A program made the position numbers and the translations under genes. Below, piece by piece: positions 1-7,718 of a DNA stretch of 64,000 bases (its first letter is position 1; each line of letters starts with the position of its first letter). Below the pieces are notes generated by a model. That model searched no databases. It was given only the letters and a program-made list of their open reading frames with translations, and was not told the origin of the DNA. Origin of the DNA: Cyanocohniella sp. LLY (GTDB lineage: Bacteria; Cyanobacteriota; Cyanobacteriia; Cyanobacteriales; Nostocaceae); NCBI GenBank assembly GCA_022241785.1, contig JAKOMP010000008.1:1-64000 (forward strand), written 5' to 3'.

Positions 1-37
1 GGGTGGGTTTCGATTGGAGCAACGTGGTGATTTTTAC

Positions 38-60
38 AATAGCCAGGATATCTGGCTATT
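38..60. repeat. Perfect 9-bp inverted repeat, 5-nt loop
   Basis: AATAGCCAG (38-46) is followed by GATAT and the exact complement CTGGCTATT (52-60). There is no T-run on either side, so it is not an obvious terminator. Confidence 0.6.
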
Positions 61-361
61 GAGAAATTCTGCGAAAAATTTTGTCCCCTCAAGCCAGTAG
101 TGAGAAATACTACAAATCAAAGTCAAGGGTAAATGTTTGATTGTCAGACTCTTCCGGGGTTTCGGATATAGATGAAAAGTCTGCTGGTCTTGTTTGTTCT
201 TAGCTGGGGACACGAACAACCTCAAAACCATCAACTAAAAGTTGAGGCTGCCATAACCGTTATCAAAGCCAGCGGGAAAATTTTTTGCAAGGCGTGAATG
301 TTTGACATGGGGGTCAAGAGGGGTACAAAGATGTAAATTGGAAAAAATACCCTAAGCAACA

Positions 362-382
362 CCTATGTGTACCCTACATAGG
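362..382. repeat. Inverted repeat CCTATGT/ACATAGG
   Basis: A 7-bp perfect stem (362-368 with 376-382) around the loop GTACCCT. It lies 35 bp from a second, longer inverted repeat with related TACCC words, which suggests a protein-binding cluster rather than a terminator. Confidence 0.5.
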
Positions 383-417
383 GGCTAAATAGTCATCAAA
401 TTTCTCAAAGTGTTTTA

Positions 418-444
418 GGGTATATATAACCCCCATATATACCC
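418..444. repeat. Inverted repeat GGGTATATAT/ATATATACCC
   Basis: A 10-bp perfect stem (418-427 with 435-444) around the 7-nt loop AACCCCC. Together with the 362-382 repeat it makes a compact palindromic cluster downstream of parB. Role unknown; it could be an operator or a partition site. Confidence 0.5.
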
Positions 445-616
445 CACGGGGAATTTGTAAAATTTTAATTCATGACCAAATTAAGGTTTCACCCCAGAGT
501 GACGGAAGGGAAGCAACGCTCCAAAGTGAGGTGGCTTGGCTGGGGGACTGGGAAAGCAAATACAAGAAACGCCAAATAAAAAGGCGTGTATTTCTTATAC
601 AACAATGATTTGACGG

Positions 617-654
617 TTCGACTGCGCTCACCGTCAACCCTGAGCGCAGTCGAA
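617..654. repeat. 14-bp dispersed inverted repeat
   Basis: TTCGACTGCGCTCA (617-630) and its exact complement (641-654) flank a 10-nt loop. Related TTCGACT-AGCTCA sequence recurs near 26618-26634. Such palindromes are common intergenic repeats in Nostocales. Confidence 0.6.
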
Positions 655-852
655 GGGTTGAGGCATTTAGCTGCCAATTAAAAATATTTTCTTTTCTCCA
701 AGAGCTACTTCCGCTCCCCCTGCTCATTTCACGACGATCTCACTATGAACGCGTTGCTCCCGACGGAAGAGGGTTAGGGACTTCCAGAAATTAAATTATC
801 CAACTTTGAGAGCGAAGACGATAATCAGATTCTTTCTCCCCCAGCCTCCCGA

Positions 853-1131
853 TCTGGCACTGCGCTACTTTCAGAAGCCGCTCCGAGTCTACGCGCAATC
901 ACTATAGCTTTAGTCAACTCAATTTGACCTTCTCCGCTCAAAATTTCAGCAGGCAGATTCAGCAGAGGTAAACAATTAGTATGAAAGGATTCCGCAGAAA
1001 ACCGACCAATGCCAGCCATAACTGATTCAATAGTTTGAAGTTGGAGGAAAACGTTTTCCTCCAATTCTTGACCACGATTTTAGGCATGGTTGACGGGCGT
1101 GATGCAGCAGAAAATTTTCTCTCTGTGTTTA
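853..1131 (-). pseudogene. Degenerate partial parB copy A
   Basis: The minus-strand translation repeats an internal stretch of the parB product at 1679-2614 (MEENVFLQLQTIESVMAGIG and the following LPLLNLPAEILS). It lacks the N-terminal ParB nuclease/CTPase domain and the C-terminus. It is followed 309 bp later by a second, very similar copy, so the two form a diverged tandem duplication. The palindrome GGAGGAAAACGTTTTCCTCC is kept at 1043-1062. This is a gene remnant, or a retained DNA element rather than a protein gene. Confidence 0.7.
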
Positions 1132-1161
1132 ATGCTGCTAATTTTTCTTTGGGCGATTGCC

Positions 1162-1440
1162 TCTGGCACTGCGCTACTTTCAGAAGCCGCTCTGAGTCTA
1201 CACGCAATCGCTATAGCTTTAGTCAACTCAATTTGACCTTCTCCGCTCAAAATTTCAGCAGGCAGATTCAGCAAGGGTAAACAATTGGTATGAAATGATT
1301 CCACAGAAAATCGACCAATACCAGCCATAACTGATTCAATAGTTTCAAGTTGGAGGAAAACGTTTTCCTCCAATTCTTGACCACGATGTTAGGCATGGTT
1401 GACGGGCGTGATGCAACAGAAAATTTATCTCTCTGTTTGA
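1162..1440 (-). pseudogene. Degenerate partial parB copy B
   Basis: Second member of the 309-bp-period tandem duplication. Its palindrome is at 1350-1373 (24 bp, perfect). Copies A and B are closer to each other than to parB: they share left-flank sequence absent from parB and both have GEGQIELTKA where parB has RFGQIEFTKA. They therefore probably arose from one earlier duplication. No complete ParB domain is encoded. Confidence 0.7.
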
Positions 1441-1678
1441 TCAGAAATTCGGGCAATGCAATCTGTTTTATATATGTGAGTGCATATTTTATTATTCTGT
1501 TGATCCTTGTGGGCAATATCTTTGGGTTGCGATTGTATATCGCTATTGCCAGGAGGTCCTTTGCATTTCCCCGTCAGCTAAATCTAGTGGTTGGGGCAGT
1601 AACTTATTATGCAGATGGCATGTACTAATCAGTTTTCTGTTCTAATTTAAAATTTGTTTTTGTCAAAGGCTCAATACC
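1441..1678. other. Short non-coding stretch after parB
   Basis: No gene, repeat or clear terminator was recognised between the second parB fragment and the parB stop codon. Confidence 0.4.
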
Positions 1679-2614
1679 TTACCCATCAGTCTTTTTAACT
1701 AAATCTTCTATTTGAGACAGCAAAGAATCTAACTTTGCTCGTTTATCTGGGTCATGCCAAATATCTGCTTTCTTTAATTGTTGACCAATCTGGGAATACC
1801 TCTGAACATAGCTGGTACTAGGTTGTTCTGTTTCAGCATTATTTAGTTCTTGGATTTTTTGTTTAATTTCGCTCAAACTCAAATTTTTGGATACTGCTAG
1901 CTTCAGTAAAGTTTTTCGCTGTTGCTCATTTTTTACACGCGCGATCGCTCTAGCTTTAGTAAACTCAATCTGACCGAATCGTAGTGCGCTCAAAATTTCA
2001 GCAGGCAGATTCAGCAACGGTAAACGACTGGTACGAAAGGATTCCCCAGAAAACCGACCAATACCAGCCATAACTGATTCAATAGTTTGAAGTTGGAGGA
2101 AAACGTTTTCCTCCAATTCTTGACCACGATTTTTAGCATGGTTGGCACGATGCAAGATAGAAGCCACCTCATCATTACTGATGTTGAGGGTAATGGAAAG
2201 TAGCTCAAGAATAGCCTCAGTTTCTTCAACTGGGTTTAAGTCCTCGCGTTGCAGGTTTTCAATTAGAGCGACTTGGAGAGCTTGTTGTTCGTCAAGCTCC
2301 TTACTGACTATGGGAACATCAGGTAATTTCAATTCTTGTGCTGCTCGATAGCGTCTTTCCCCTGCAACTAGCTCATAATTCCCATTTGCCAATGGGCGAA
2401 CCAGCAAAGGTTCCAAAATCCCATGTTCTTGAATTGATTTGACTAACTGAGCTTGCTTATTGGGGTCAAAGTAACGACGGGGTTGTTGGGCAGGAAGTTG
2501 AATTTGTTCAATTGGTATGGTTTGAGAAAATTGAACACTTGCCGGGTCGGCAATAAATTTTTGGGCAATAGAAGCAGCAAGTCCTTGACTGAGTGGCTGC
2601 CTAGCTTTAGGCAT
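1679..2614 (-). CDS. parB: ParB-family plasmid partition protein
   Basis: ParB binds a centromere site, loads and slides with CTP, and couples the plasmid to ParA. The 311-aa product shows the ParB N-terminal domain with the C-motif GERRYRAA at residues 85-92 and the following box ENLQRED at 119-125. A helix-turn-helix-like stretch follows at about 130-180, and the C-terminus is charged and probably dimerising. The start codon lies inside the 3' end of parA (8-bp overlap), typical of a co-transcribed parAB operon. The codons for residues around 167-174 contain a perfect 24-bp DNA palindrome (2093-2116) that recurs in the two downstream parB fragments. Family assignment is firm; the cognate parS site is not identified. 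Confidence 0.95.
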   Translation of the reverse strand: MPKARQPLSQGLAASIAQKFIADPASVQFSQTIPIEQIQLPAQQPRRYFDPNKQAQLVKSIQEHGILEPLLVRPLANGNYELVAGERRYRAAQELKLPDVPIVSKELDEQQALQVALIENLQREDLNPVEETEAILELLSITLNISNDEVASILHRANHAKNRGQELEENVFLQLQTIESVMAGIGRFSGESFRTSRLPLLNLPAEILSALRFGQIEFTKARAIARVKNEQQRKTLLKLAVSKNLSLSEIKQKIQELNNAETEQPSTSYVQRYSQIGQQLKKADIWHDPDKRAKLDSLLSQIEDLVKKTDG

Positions 2615-3263
2615 TTAAAACCTCCAAAGCTTTTTTAAATATTTGTTCAATTTCACGTCTAGCAATTCCGGCTGTGGAGCCAGATAAATCAAAAACTGTA
2701 GAATTTTGGCCGTAGCAGTCAGCAATAATTTGGCGCTGATGAAGCACATTATCCAGAACCATAACATTTGGCATCAGTCGCAGGACTTCGATGGCTTCAT
2801 CCTTTAATTTAGTTCCTTTGACTGCTCGATTTACAAACATCATTGCTTTCGGCTCTCCACGGCGAATCCTTTGAGCTTGCTGAATCAGTCGTACAGTATC
2901 CGAAGCACTCTCCAGATCAACGCCGGTAGGTTGGCAAGGAACAATCACTAAATCAGCAGTTAAAATCAATGCTCTACTTGTTTCAGATAGTGCGGCTGGC
3001 CCATCAGCAATCACCCAATTGTATTCATCTATCAATTTAGGTAACTCATCCAAAAGTACATCAGGTGCTTGAAGAATCTGGCAAGGAACATCATTTTCTA
3101 ATCGCGCTAGCCATTTGGAAGATGAGCATTGAGCGTCAGCGTCTACAACCAACACAGATTTACCTTGTTTTTGCAACCAACGTGCTAGATGCACGGCAAC
3201 TGTTGACTTGCCGGCTCCTCCTTTTTGATTAATAACTGCAATGATTGGCATAGCTTGGCTCAA
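2607..3263 (-). CDS. parA: ParA-family partition ATPase
   Basis: A Walker-type ATPase that forms dynamic gradients on the nucleoid and moves ParB-bound plasmids. The 218-aa protein opens with the deviant Walker A motif KGGAGKST at residues 14-21, followed by VDADAQ near 41-46 and the IADGPA box, all diagnostic for ParA/MinD ATPases. It lacks the long N-terminal DNA-binding extension of type Ia ParA, so it resembles the small type Ib class. An in-frame alternative start is at Met5. It is the first gene of the parAB operon. A short palindrome, TTTACGGTAAA, sits 16 bp before the start and could be an operator. Confidence 0.95.
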   Translation of the reverse strand: MSQAMPIIAVINQKGGAGKSTVAVHLARWLQKQGKSVLVVDADAQCSSSKWLARLENDVPCQILQAPDVLLDELPKLIDEYNWVIADGPAALSETSRALILTADLVIVPCQPTGVDLESASDTVRLIQQAQRIRRGEPKAMMFVNRAVKGTKLKDEAIEVLRLMPNVMVLDNVLHQRQIIADCYGQNSTVFDLSGSTAGIARREIEQIFKKALEVLNA

Positions 3264-3602
3264 AAATACATAGTACAGTTTACGGTAAATATTCTCTTGT
3301 AAAAGTTGTATTGTATAAAGCTAGCCATGTCGAACTAGCTGCAATATCCAAAAAGAAATAATACTGATACCACTTTTAAAAAAGAATGTGACAGATACCC
3401 ATCACCAAAGCCTTGTTATATATGGCTTTCTTAATTTTGAATTTTGTAAAGCCCTAGCGGGCATGGCTGCGCTTACCGCGTAGCGTGCCTTGGGCTGCTA
3501 TTTTGAATTGGTATGATTATTCCAATTGGTTAAGCAACAAAATCACGGTATGCCAATCTAGGACAAACCCTTCTGTATGAAGTTGAACAGCCAAACCTGG
3601 TT
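3264..3602. promoter_or_regulatory. parAB upstream region with TTTACGGTAAA palindrome
   Basis: No gene in 339 bp. An 11-bp palindrome (TTTAC-G-GTAAA, 3279-3289) lies just before parA and is the best operator candidate. From 3427 to 3500 the sequence is a GC-rich Nostoc-type dispersed repeat (GCCCTAGCGGGC followed by GCTTACCGCGTAGCG). The repeat's edges, with TTTTGAATT, resemble sequence near 26500-26520. Confidence 0.45.
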
Positions 3603-3828
3603 TTAGTTTGCCTGTACTATTTCTAAGGTTAAGATCCCTTGAGATTTATTGACGACCAATTGCATGATGTCCAACCATGCGGAACCCATGAGAGTATCGG
3701 GAACATCATCCCCAACGTGAACGGGAACAGTAAACTCGGTGTCATCAATAATGACCCTGCCCTCATACAAATTGAACTGTCCTTCTCCTCGTGCTGTTGT
3801 CATGGAGATTTGAGCAGCAATTCTTAAC
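3603..3828 (-). pseudogene. C-terminal fragment of a clan AA (retropepsin-like) aspartic protease
   Basis: The minus-strand frame ends with a stretch typical of the C-terminus of bacterial clan AA aspartic proteases: FNLYEGRVIIDDTEFTVPV, then DTLMGSAWLDIMQLVVN. The N-terminal part with the catalytic D-T-G is missing because the IS left end (3829) interrupts the gene. The open frame continues into the IS only by chance, giving it a spurious start at 3908. The missing half is not on the other side of the IS, so a deletion or rearrangement accompanied or followed insertion. Confidence 0.65.
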
Positions 3829-3854
3829 GGAGAGCGATTTTTTTCGGGGGAGAT
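3829..3854. repeat. IS left terminal inverted repeat
   Basis: Begins GGAGAGCGATTTTTTTCG. All 26 bp are complementary to the right end at 6749-6774 and identical, as reverse complement, to the solo copy at 51388-51413. Confidence 0.9.
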
Positions 3855-3882
3855 AGGACTGGCAATGCGGTAAGATGACCCA

Positions 3883-4521
3883 ATGTCAGATTCTGAGCAA
3901 CTTGTCATCTACCAGCTTCATATTTTCATCCTGGGCATCAGTCCAATGATTTGGCGTAGGGTCAAAATCCGCAGCGACAGTACAATCGCCGATTTGCACT
4001 ACATGATCCAGATAGTAATGGGATGGACGGATTCCCACTTACATCGTTTCATAATCCACGGTAAGCATTACGGAATTGCTCAAATTGGGGGAATGTGGTT
4101 TTCTGACGATCCTAAAGTTGTCAAACTATCAGATTTTGGCTGGCGAAGTAGAGAGCGTTTTTTATACGAATATGATTTCGGTGATAACTGGCAGCATCAA
4201 ATTCGGGTCGAAACAATTCTCGCTCCAGAATCAAATTGCTTTTATCCAGTGTGCATTGATGGTAAACGCGCTTGCCCTCCAGAAGACTGTGGTGGCCCGT
4301 GGGAGTTCATGGCACAAAAGCAGGAATACTCAGTAAGATATATAGCTTCTCGGTTAAGTGAAATTGTGGAAGAAGGTGATATGCCTGGCAATATTGAAGA
4401 AATATACGAACTACGTCAATGGTTAATGGTTGAACATTTTGACCGCCAAGAAATAAACCAACGTTTACAGCAATATGCGGCTGGGGATAAAGAAAGGTTA
4501 TTTGAACAGAGGATAGTGTGA
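3883..4521 (+). CDS. Plasmid pRiA4b ORF-3 family protein, IS accessory
   Basis: A 212-aa protein with the pRiA4b ORF-3 domain. Visible hallmarks are the opening IYQLHIFILGISPMIWRRV, the central HRFIIHGKHYG, the DFGDNWQHQI box near residue 100, and CPPEDCGGPW near 140. This family often sits directly before ISKra4-type transposases and is thought to help or regulate transposition; its biochemical role is not established. The start lies 54 bp inside the IS left end, and the stop overlaps the transposase start by 4 bp, indicating translational coupling. Confidence 0.85.
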   Translation: MSDSEQLVIYQLHIFILGISPMIWRRVKIRSDSTIADLHYMIQIVMGWTDSHLHRFIIHGKHYGIAQIGGMWFSDDPKVVKLSDFGWRSRERFLYEYDFGDNWQHQIRVETILAPESNCFYPVCIDGKRACPPEDCGGPWEFMAQKQEYSVRYIASRLSEIVEEGDMPGNIEEIYELRQWLMVEHFDRQEINQRLQQYAAGDKERLFEQRIV

Positions 4522-5936
4522 AAATCAAAATCCAAATTGTTGTGGAGTCAGATAATGGAGATGCCCAAGTTACCCAAGAAATCATGGAGATTTCGCGTGA
4601 TTCCTTACAGCCAGAAAACTTGGGACTAAAACTAGCAGAAGCCAAAACATTACTACAAAGCCTCCAACGCACCCTAGCCGAACAACAGATAGCAGAGTAT
4701 TCTTTTCAACAGGAATCATGTTTGCACTGTAGCAAGAAACTGTTGCATAAAGACAAACGTACAATTGTATACCGCACATTGTTCGGCAAGTTGCATCTCC
4801 AATGCCCTCGACTATTTCACTGCCCATGCCAGGAACAACCAACTCGCAGCTTTAACCCAGTAGCAAACTTACTACCAGAACGTACTTCCAGAGAACTATT
4901 GTATCTGGAGTCCAAGTATGGGTCTTTGATGTCTTACGGATTATCTGTGAAACTATTACAGGAAGTATTACCAATAGAAGGTGAAATAAACACTACAGCA
5001 ATACGGAATAACTTACACACAATTGGTCAACGCTTAGAAGACGAGTTGGGGGAAGAAAAAGGAGGATACATTGAAGGCTGTCCAAGGGATTGGGATGAAT
5101 TGCCCCGACCTGATTTACCGTTGGTATTGGGAATGGATGGCGGATATGTTCGTTCCTACGACAAAAAATCGCTCTCCAAAGGTAATTTTGAAGTTATCGT
5201 TGGAAAGAGTATAAAAGCAGACGGTACATCCAAGCGATTTGGGGGAGTTTATTCTTACGATACCAAACCCCAGCGTCGGATCTTTGAGGTCTTGAAATCT
5301 CAAGGTATGCAGATGAATCAACAAGTAACTTTCCTCTCAGACGGTGATGAGAAGATACGGGAACTACAGCTTTATCTCAATCCCAACGCAGAATATCTCC
5401 TGGATTGGTTTCATATCACCATGAGGCTGACAGTAATGAGTCAGACTGCAAAAGGACTTAGCAAACAAGATACCGAACTAGATACAGACATACCAAAAGA
5501 GTTGGAACGAATTAAGTGGTATCTGTGGCATGGAAATTTGTTCAGAGCCTTGCAACTGATAAAAGACCTTGTGGACGACCTAGAAATCGTCATTTTTGAT
5601 GGTAATAGCCGAATAGAGCTAAAAAAACTGTTTAAAATGGTGCGGGAGTTTGAAACCTACATTGCCAACAATGGGGCTTATATCCCAAACTATGGAGAAC
5701 GTTGGCGAAATGGTGAAGCTATTGCCACTGGGTTCGTAGAATCAACGGTTAATCAAGTTATTAGCAAACGATTTGTCAAAAAACAGCAAATGCGGTGGAC
5801 TCCTAAAGGTGTTCATCTTCTGCTTCAGGTGAGAATGTTGGTTCTCAATGAAGAGTTAGAAAGCAAATTCCAGCAATGGTATCCTGGTTTTAGAGTAGAT
5901 AGCCAGCCTTCCCAAGAAGTACCTTATGTCGCTTGA
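4518..5936 (+). CDS. tnpA: ISKra4-family DDE transposase
   Basis: A 472-aa transposase that cuts and joins the element's ends. The DDE triad is readable: Asp in LGMDGGYVRSYD (about residue 206), Asp in FLSDGDEK (about 273) and Glu in GFVESTVNQVISKR (about 406). Near the N-terminus a C-x2-C pair (CLHCSKK) suggests a zinc-binding DNA-recognition module. It starts at GTG inside the upstream gene's stop (GTGTGA). Length and motifs are complete, so the element could still be active. Confidence 0.92.
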   Translation: MKIKIQIVVESDNGDAQVTQEIMEISRDSLQPENLGLKLAEAKTLLQSLQRTLAEQQIAEYSFQQESCLHCSKKLLHKDKRTIVYRTLFGKLHLQCPRLFHCPCQEQPTRSFNPVANLLPERTSRELLYLESKYGSLMSYGLSVKLLQEVLPIEGEINTTAIRNNLHTIGQRLEDELGEEKGGYIEGCPRDWDELPRPDLPLVLGMDGGYVRSYDKKSLSKGNFEVIVGKSIKADGTSKRFGGVYSYDTKPQRRIFEVLKSQGMQMNQQVTFLSDGDEKIRELQLYLNPNAEYLLDWFHITMRLTVMSQTAKGLSKQDTELDTDIPKELERIKWYLWHGNLFRALQLIKDLVDDLEIVIFDGNSRIELKKLFKMVREFETYIANNGAYIPNYGERWRNGEAIATGFVESTVNQVISKRFVKKQQMRWTPKGVHLLLQVRMLVLNEELESKFQQWYPGFRVDSQPSQEVPYVA

Positions 5937-6086
5937 ATGCTTAGTATGTGAAGTAATTTAAATTACTTTTAAGTGACAATTTTCCGTAAAATGCTGGTCT
6001 GTTTTTATGTCTATGTGCTTACCAACTAAGGAGTGTAAGTTGGTAAAATCGGCTCATACACCCCAATGTTTATAGGGGGTTGAGTC

Positions 6087-6719
6087 ATGACAACACAAAC
6101 CCTCCAACCACCGAAAGTTGGTAAAACCGAAAAACCAGAACGTCAATCGCCTAACTCTCGCAAGTACTCCGAGGTCAGGACTAGGGAACATTTGCTACCA
6201 GAAGAAGTTGAATTGATGCGGTCAGCTATCAAAAAATCTAAGGGTCGTCACGCTCACCGAGATTCAACCATAATTTTGCTTTGCTACCGTCACGGATTGC
6301 GAGTGGCAGAGGTGGCATCTTTGCGGTGGGAGCAAATAGATTGGAATGGTGGCACAATTTACGTGAAGCGAGTCAAAAAAGGTACACCTTCGGTTCAACC
6401 CCTTTCCGGTTTAGAGATTCGCTCTCTCCGTCAGTTGCAACGAGATTATCCTGCTAGTCCCTATATTTTCCAGTCTTCTCGACTTGGCCCGTTGGCATAT
6501 GATACGATTGCCGGCATTGTTGAGCGGGCTGGTAAATTAGCAGGTTTGCCTTTCCCTATTCATGCTCATATGCTGCGGCATGGAACAGGTTATTATCTGG
6601 CTAATCGAGGGATTGATACCCGAACAATTCAGAGTTACTTGGGGCATAACAATATTCAGCACACAGTTCGTTACACCGAACTTGCATCTACCAAGTTTCA
6701 AGGTCTTTGGGATGATTAA
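6087..6719 (+). CDS. FimB/FimE-like tyrosine recombinase
   Basis: A 210-aa site-specific recombinase. The catalytic set is intact: Arg in RHGLRVAEV (about 73), His-x-x-Arg in HMLRHG (about 161-164), His in YLGHNN (about 187) and the nucleophile Tyr in HTVRYTEL (about 197). It lacks the N-terminal core-binding domain of large integrases, as small FimB-type inverting or resolving enzymes do. It lies between the transposase and the right IS end. A hairpin (ACCAACT/AGTTGGT) occurs about 50 bp upstream. It may resolve IS cointegrates or plasmid multimers; its target is unknown. Confidence 0.88.
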   Translation: MTTQTLQPPKVGKTEKPERQSPNSRKYSEVRTREHLLPEEVELMRSAIKKSKGRHAHRDSTIILLCYRHGLRVAEVASLRWEQIDWNGGTIYVKRVKKGTPSVQPLSGLEIRSLRQLQRDYPASPYIFQSSRLGPLAYDTIAGIVERAGKLAGLPFPIHAHMLRHGTGYYLANRGIDTRTIQSYLGHNNIQHTVRYTELASTKFQGLWDD

Positions 6720-6748
6720 TGTTTAAACCTCTTGCTTAATTCTTGCCC

Positions 6749-6774
6749 ATCTCCCCCGAAAAAAATCGCTCTCC
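6749..6774. repeat. IS right terminal inverted repeat
   Basis: Perfect 26-bp complement of 3829-3854. Its last base is directly joined to position 6 of the first CRISPR repeat of array 1. Confidence 0.9.
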
Positions 6775-7717
6775 TTCTATTCAATGAAGTGGAATTAATG
6801 GAAACATCGAACTCGACCCTAAAACAGCGCGCTGGCAAGTGTTGCGAGTCACTTCTATTCAATGAAGTGGAATTAATGGAAACGAGTAATAGATATATAA
6901 TTAAATACTCTATTATAACCTGGTCACTTCTATTCAATGAAGTGGAATTAATGGAAACCTCCAATCTTCAGATTGCTTTCCTAAGAATTCTAGTCACTTC
7001 TATTCAATGAAGTGGAATTAATGGAAACTTTGAAATAAACTAGGAGATGAATTATTTCTACAACAAACAACAGGTCACTTCTATTCAATGAAGTGGAATT
7101 AATGGAAACTCGTAATGAGTATACCGAAACAGGACTGCCAGTACTTGGAATATAGTCACTTCTATTCAATGAAGTGGAATTAATGGAAACCTCTAAAGTT
7201 AAGTTAGGATTCCAATAGTGAGGAGATTGTGTCACTTCTATTCAATGAAGTGGAATTAATGGAAACCTATATAACGCGTTACCTCTTATCGTATCTAGTT
7301 CAACAAGTCACTTCTATTCAATGAAGTGGAATTAATGGAAACTAGAAAAATGTAGATTGTTTAGGAAATATTTAGAGTGTCACTTCTATTCAATGAAGTG
7401 GAATTAATGGAAACCTAAAGTACTGCTGACGAAAGGATCAAAACCTAGTGAGTCTAGTCACTTCTATTCAATGAAGTGGAATTAATGGAAACTACTATTC
7501 TACGTGACATACCCAGCGAACAAGGTAAGTTAGTCACTTCTATTCAATGAAGTGGAATTAATGGAAACTTTCTAACACGGTATTGTTATCAGGGATTGTA
7601 ATTAGTCACTTCTATTCAATGAAGTGGAATTAATGGAAACCAAAGATATTAGCTTAGATTTAGCCCAATTTTTTTTAGAGAGTCACTTCTATTCAATGAA
7701 GTGGAATTAATGGAAAC
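6775..7717 (+). CRISPR. CRISPR array 1, 13 repeats (first truncated), 12 spacers
   Basis: Twelve full 36-nt repeats begin at 6848, 6923, 6993, 7074, 7155, 7231, 7307, 7379, 7457, 7533, 7605 and 7682. The first repeat (6775-6805) lacks its first 5 nt because the IS right end abuts it. Each full repeat begins GTCACTTCTATTC and ends AATTAATGGAAAC, with internal stem CACTTC/GAAGTG. Spacers are 34-45 nt, the loose spacing usual for type III. The 3' end ATGGAAAC resembles the 8-nt 5' handle of type III crRNAs, so transcription is probably rightward. The leader should then lie to the left, where the IS now sits. The last repeat ends 1 nt before the stop codon of the convergent WYL gene. Confidence 0.97.
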
Positions 7718-7718
7718 G

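Larger units (their letters stand above)
1..852. other. Non-coding region with inverted repeats, downstream of parB
   Basis: No convincing gene is seen. The short open frames have no family signature and no good ribosome binding site. The stretch holds several perfect inverted repeats, listed separately (38-60, 362-382, 418-444, 617-654), and the 320-450 part is rich in TACCC/GGGTA words. Lying downstream of the minus-strand parAB operon, it could contain a centromere, but nothing in the sequence proves that. Confidence 0.5.
3829..6774 (+). mobile_element. ISKra4-family insertion element with passenger tyrosine recombinase
   Basis: A 2946-bp element bounded by perfect 26-bp inverted repeats. 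It contains, in order, a pRiA4b ORF-3-like gene, an ISKra4-type DDE transposase and a FimB-like tyrosine recombinase. No target-site duplication is evident: the left flank is a truncated protease gene and the right flank is a CRISPR repeat missing its first 5 nt. A third copy of the 26-bp end lies alone at 51388-51413. The integrase could be a real passenger, or the right end could come from another copy. Confidence 0.85.

Noticed and set aside
34-234. 66-aa minus-strand frame at the left edge
   Set aside because: No ribosome binding site, no family resemblance, and composition like non-coding DNA.
825-1628. Open frames on both strands downstream of parB
   Set aside because: They are fragments of the duplicated parB segment or its antisense.
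3829-3908. Full-length protease gene starting at 3908
   Set aside because: The first 26 or so codons lie inside the IS end and are unlike any protease N-terminus; the real gene is truncated.
6716-7235. Open frames of 80-92 aa on both strands in the CRISPR array
   Set aside because: They translate the repeats themselves (LLFNEVELMETSN or VSINSTSLNRSD every 23-28 residues) and are not genes.
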